DNA of 5,841 nt from assembly GCA_015662785.1 (NCBI GenBank), contig DQTM01000268.1, positions 1 through 5,841 of the forward strand, written 5' to 3'. A model generated the notes under the pieces. It was not told where the DNA came from, made no database searches, and saw nothing but the letters and a program-made list of their open reading frames with translations. Positions 5,235 through 5,841 of this stretch are shown here, piece by piece. A program made the translations under genes and the position numbers. The DNA comes from Sulfurospirillum arcachonense (lineage in GTDB: Bacteria > Campylobacterota > Campylobacteria > Campylobacterales > Sulfurospirillaceae). Numbering within the stretch: position 1 is the first letter of the stretch; each line of letters begins with the position of its first letter.

Positions 5235-5841
5235 TTGAACAACAAAAAACTAAATACTTTTACACTCTCAGGACTCATAATAGGACCTATTCTAGGTTCT
5301 GGAGTTATACTTTTACCACCACTTATATACAATATGGTAGGCAACTACTCTTTGTTTGTTTGGTTGACTATCTTAGTTTTGGGATTTGCTTTTGCTTTGA
5401 TATTTGGTAAACTTGCTATTTTATTTCCTGGAGAGGCAGGAGTTTCCCTTGCTACTAGAGAGGCTATGGGGAAAAAGTATCAACAACTTACAGCTTTTTA
5501 TCTTATACTTGCAGTGTTTTTTGGACCAGTTGCAGTTTTACTCATAGCAGGGGATTTTATACAGAGTTATTTTCCAAATACAGATTTAGTTTTTTTAGCT
5601 TTTGGTATATATGTAATAACTTATGCTCTTCTTTTAGTAAAGATTGATTTTTTGGGTAAAATCATGCTCGTTGTTTCCTCTACAGTTGCGATTATCTTTT
5701 TAGTTTCAAGTATCTATGTTTTAGTTCAAACAGAGACTTTTTCTTTTGTTTTACCTCAAATAGATGTTGAAAAAATAGGCTACTCATTTTTGTTGATATT
5801 TTGGTCTATAGTTGGATGGGAAGTTATAGGAAACTACTCCA
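5235..5841 (+). CDS. APC-superfamily amino acid permease, N-terminal 202 residues (runs off the right edge)
   Basis: The frame is open from a TTG at 5235 to the window end, giving 202 residues of a hydrophobic protein with about six transmembrane segments. TM1 contains SGLIIGPILGSGVILLPP (12-29). The broken-helix glycine motif G17-P-I-L-G21-S-G23 is the substrate-site signature of amino acid-polyamine-organocation transporters. FPGEAGVSLATREAMGKKY (64-82) matches the loop after TM2 in this superfamily, and FWSIVGWEVIGNYS (189-202) matches the TM6 region. The overall pattern is most like the YjeH-type amino acid exporters, but that is a resemblance from memory. A whole member would have about 400-450 residues. 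It follows the MFS gene by 36 bp with no terminator, so both are likely on one mRNA. The specific amino acid and direction of transport are unknown. Confidence 0.85.
   Translation, partial: MNNKKLNTFTLSGLIIGPILGSGVILLPPLIYNMVGNYSLFVWLTILVLGFAFALIFGKLAILFPGEAGVSLATREAMGKKYQQLTAFYLILAVFFGPVAVLLIAGDFIQSYFPNTDLVFLAFGIYVITYALLLVKIDFLGKIMLVVSSTVAIIFLVSSIYVLVQTETFSFVLPQIDVEKIGYSFLLIFWSIVGWEVIGNYS

Overview
The base composition is AT-rich, spacers are very short, Shine-Dalgarno sites are AAGGA-type, and the proteins use many Ile, Lys and Phe codons. The gene families are a Fur-family regulator, a YgiQ-type radical SAM protein and a polar amino acid ABC transporter. Together these suggest a member of the Campylobacterota (Sulfurimonas/Sulfuricurvum-like). 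That assignment is a judgement from style and family content, not a database match.

Layout. (1) Positions 1-90, + strand: the last 29 codons of a Fur/PerR-family regulator that enters from the left edge. (2) Positions 81-4011: four genes on the minus strand. In transcription order these are a YgiQ-like radical SAM protein, a periplasmic amino acid binding protein, its membrane permease, and a 173-residue protein of unknown function. The last of these overlaps the Fur-family gene tail to tail by 10 bp. (3) Positions 4012-4058: a 47-bp divergent promoter region. (4) Positions 4059-5841, + strand: a 12-helix MFS transporter, then 36 bp later an APC-superfamily amino acid permease that starts with TTG and runs off the right edge. 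No gap reaches 300 bases, and I found no RNA gene, CRISPR array, insertion sequence or convincing intrinsic terminator.

How the genes fit together. The binding protein and permease form most of a polar amino acid importer, but the ATPase is not in this window. The MFS and APC genes look like a two-gene transporter operon with unknown substrates. YgiQ and the 173-residue protein have no functional link to their neighbours that I can infer.

The points most worth checking are: the permease, whose frame continues 36 codons upstream of the first conventional start and appears to begin at ATT; a 10-bp stem made of two TTTACATGTA copies directly against the ribosome binding site of the unknown gene; and the MFS gene, which lacks a visible Shine-Dalgarno and may be leaderless. 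I see no clear sign of a new multi-gene system; this looks like an ordinary chromosomal region with some local oddities.
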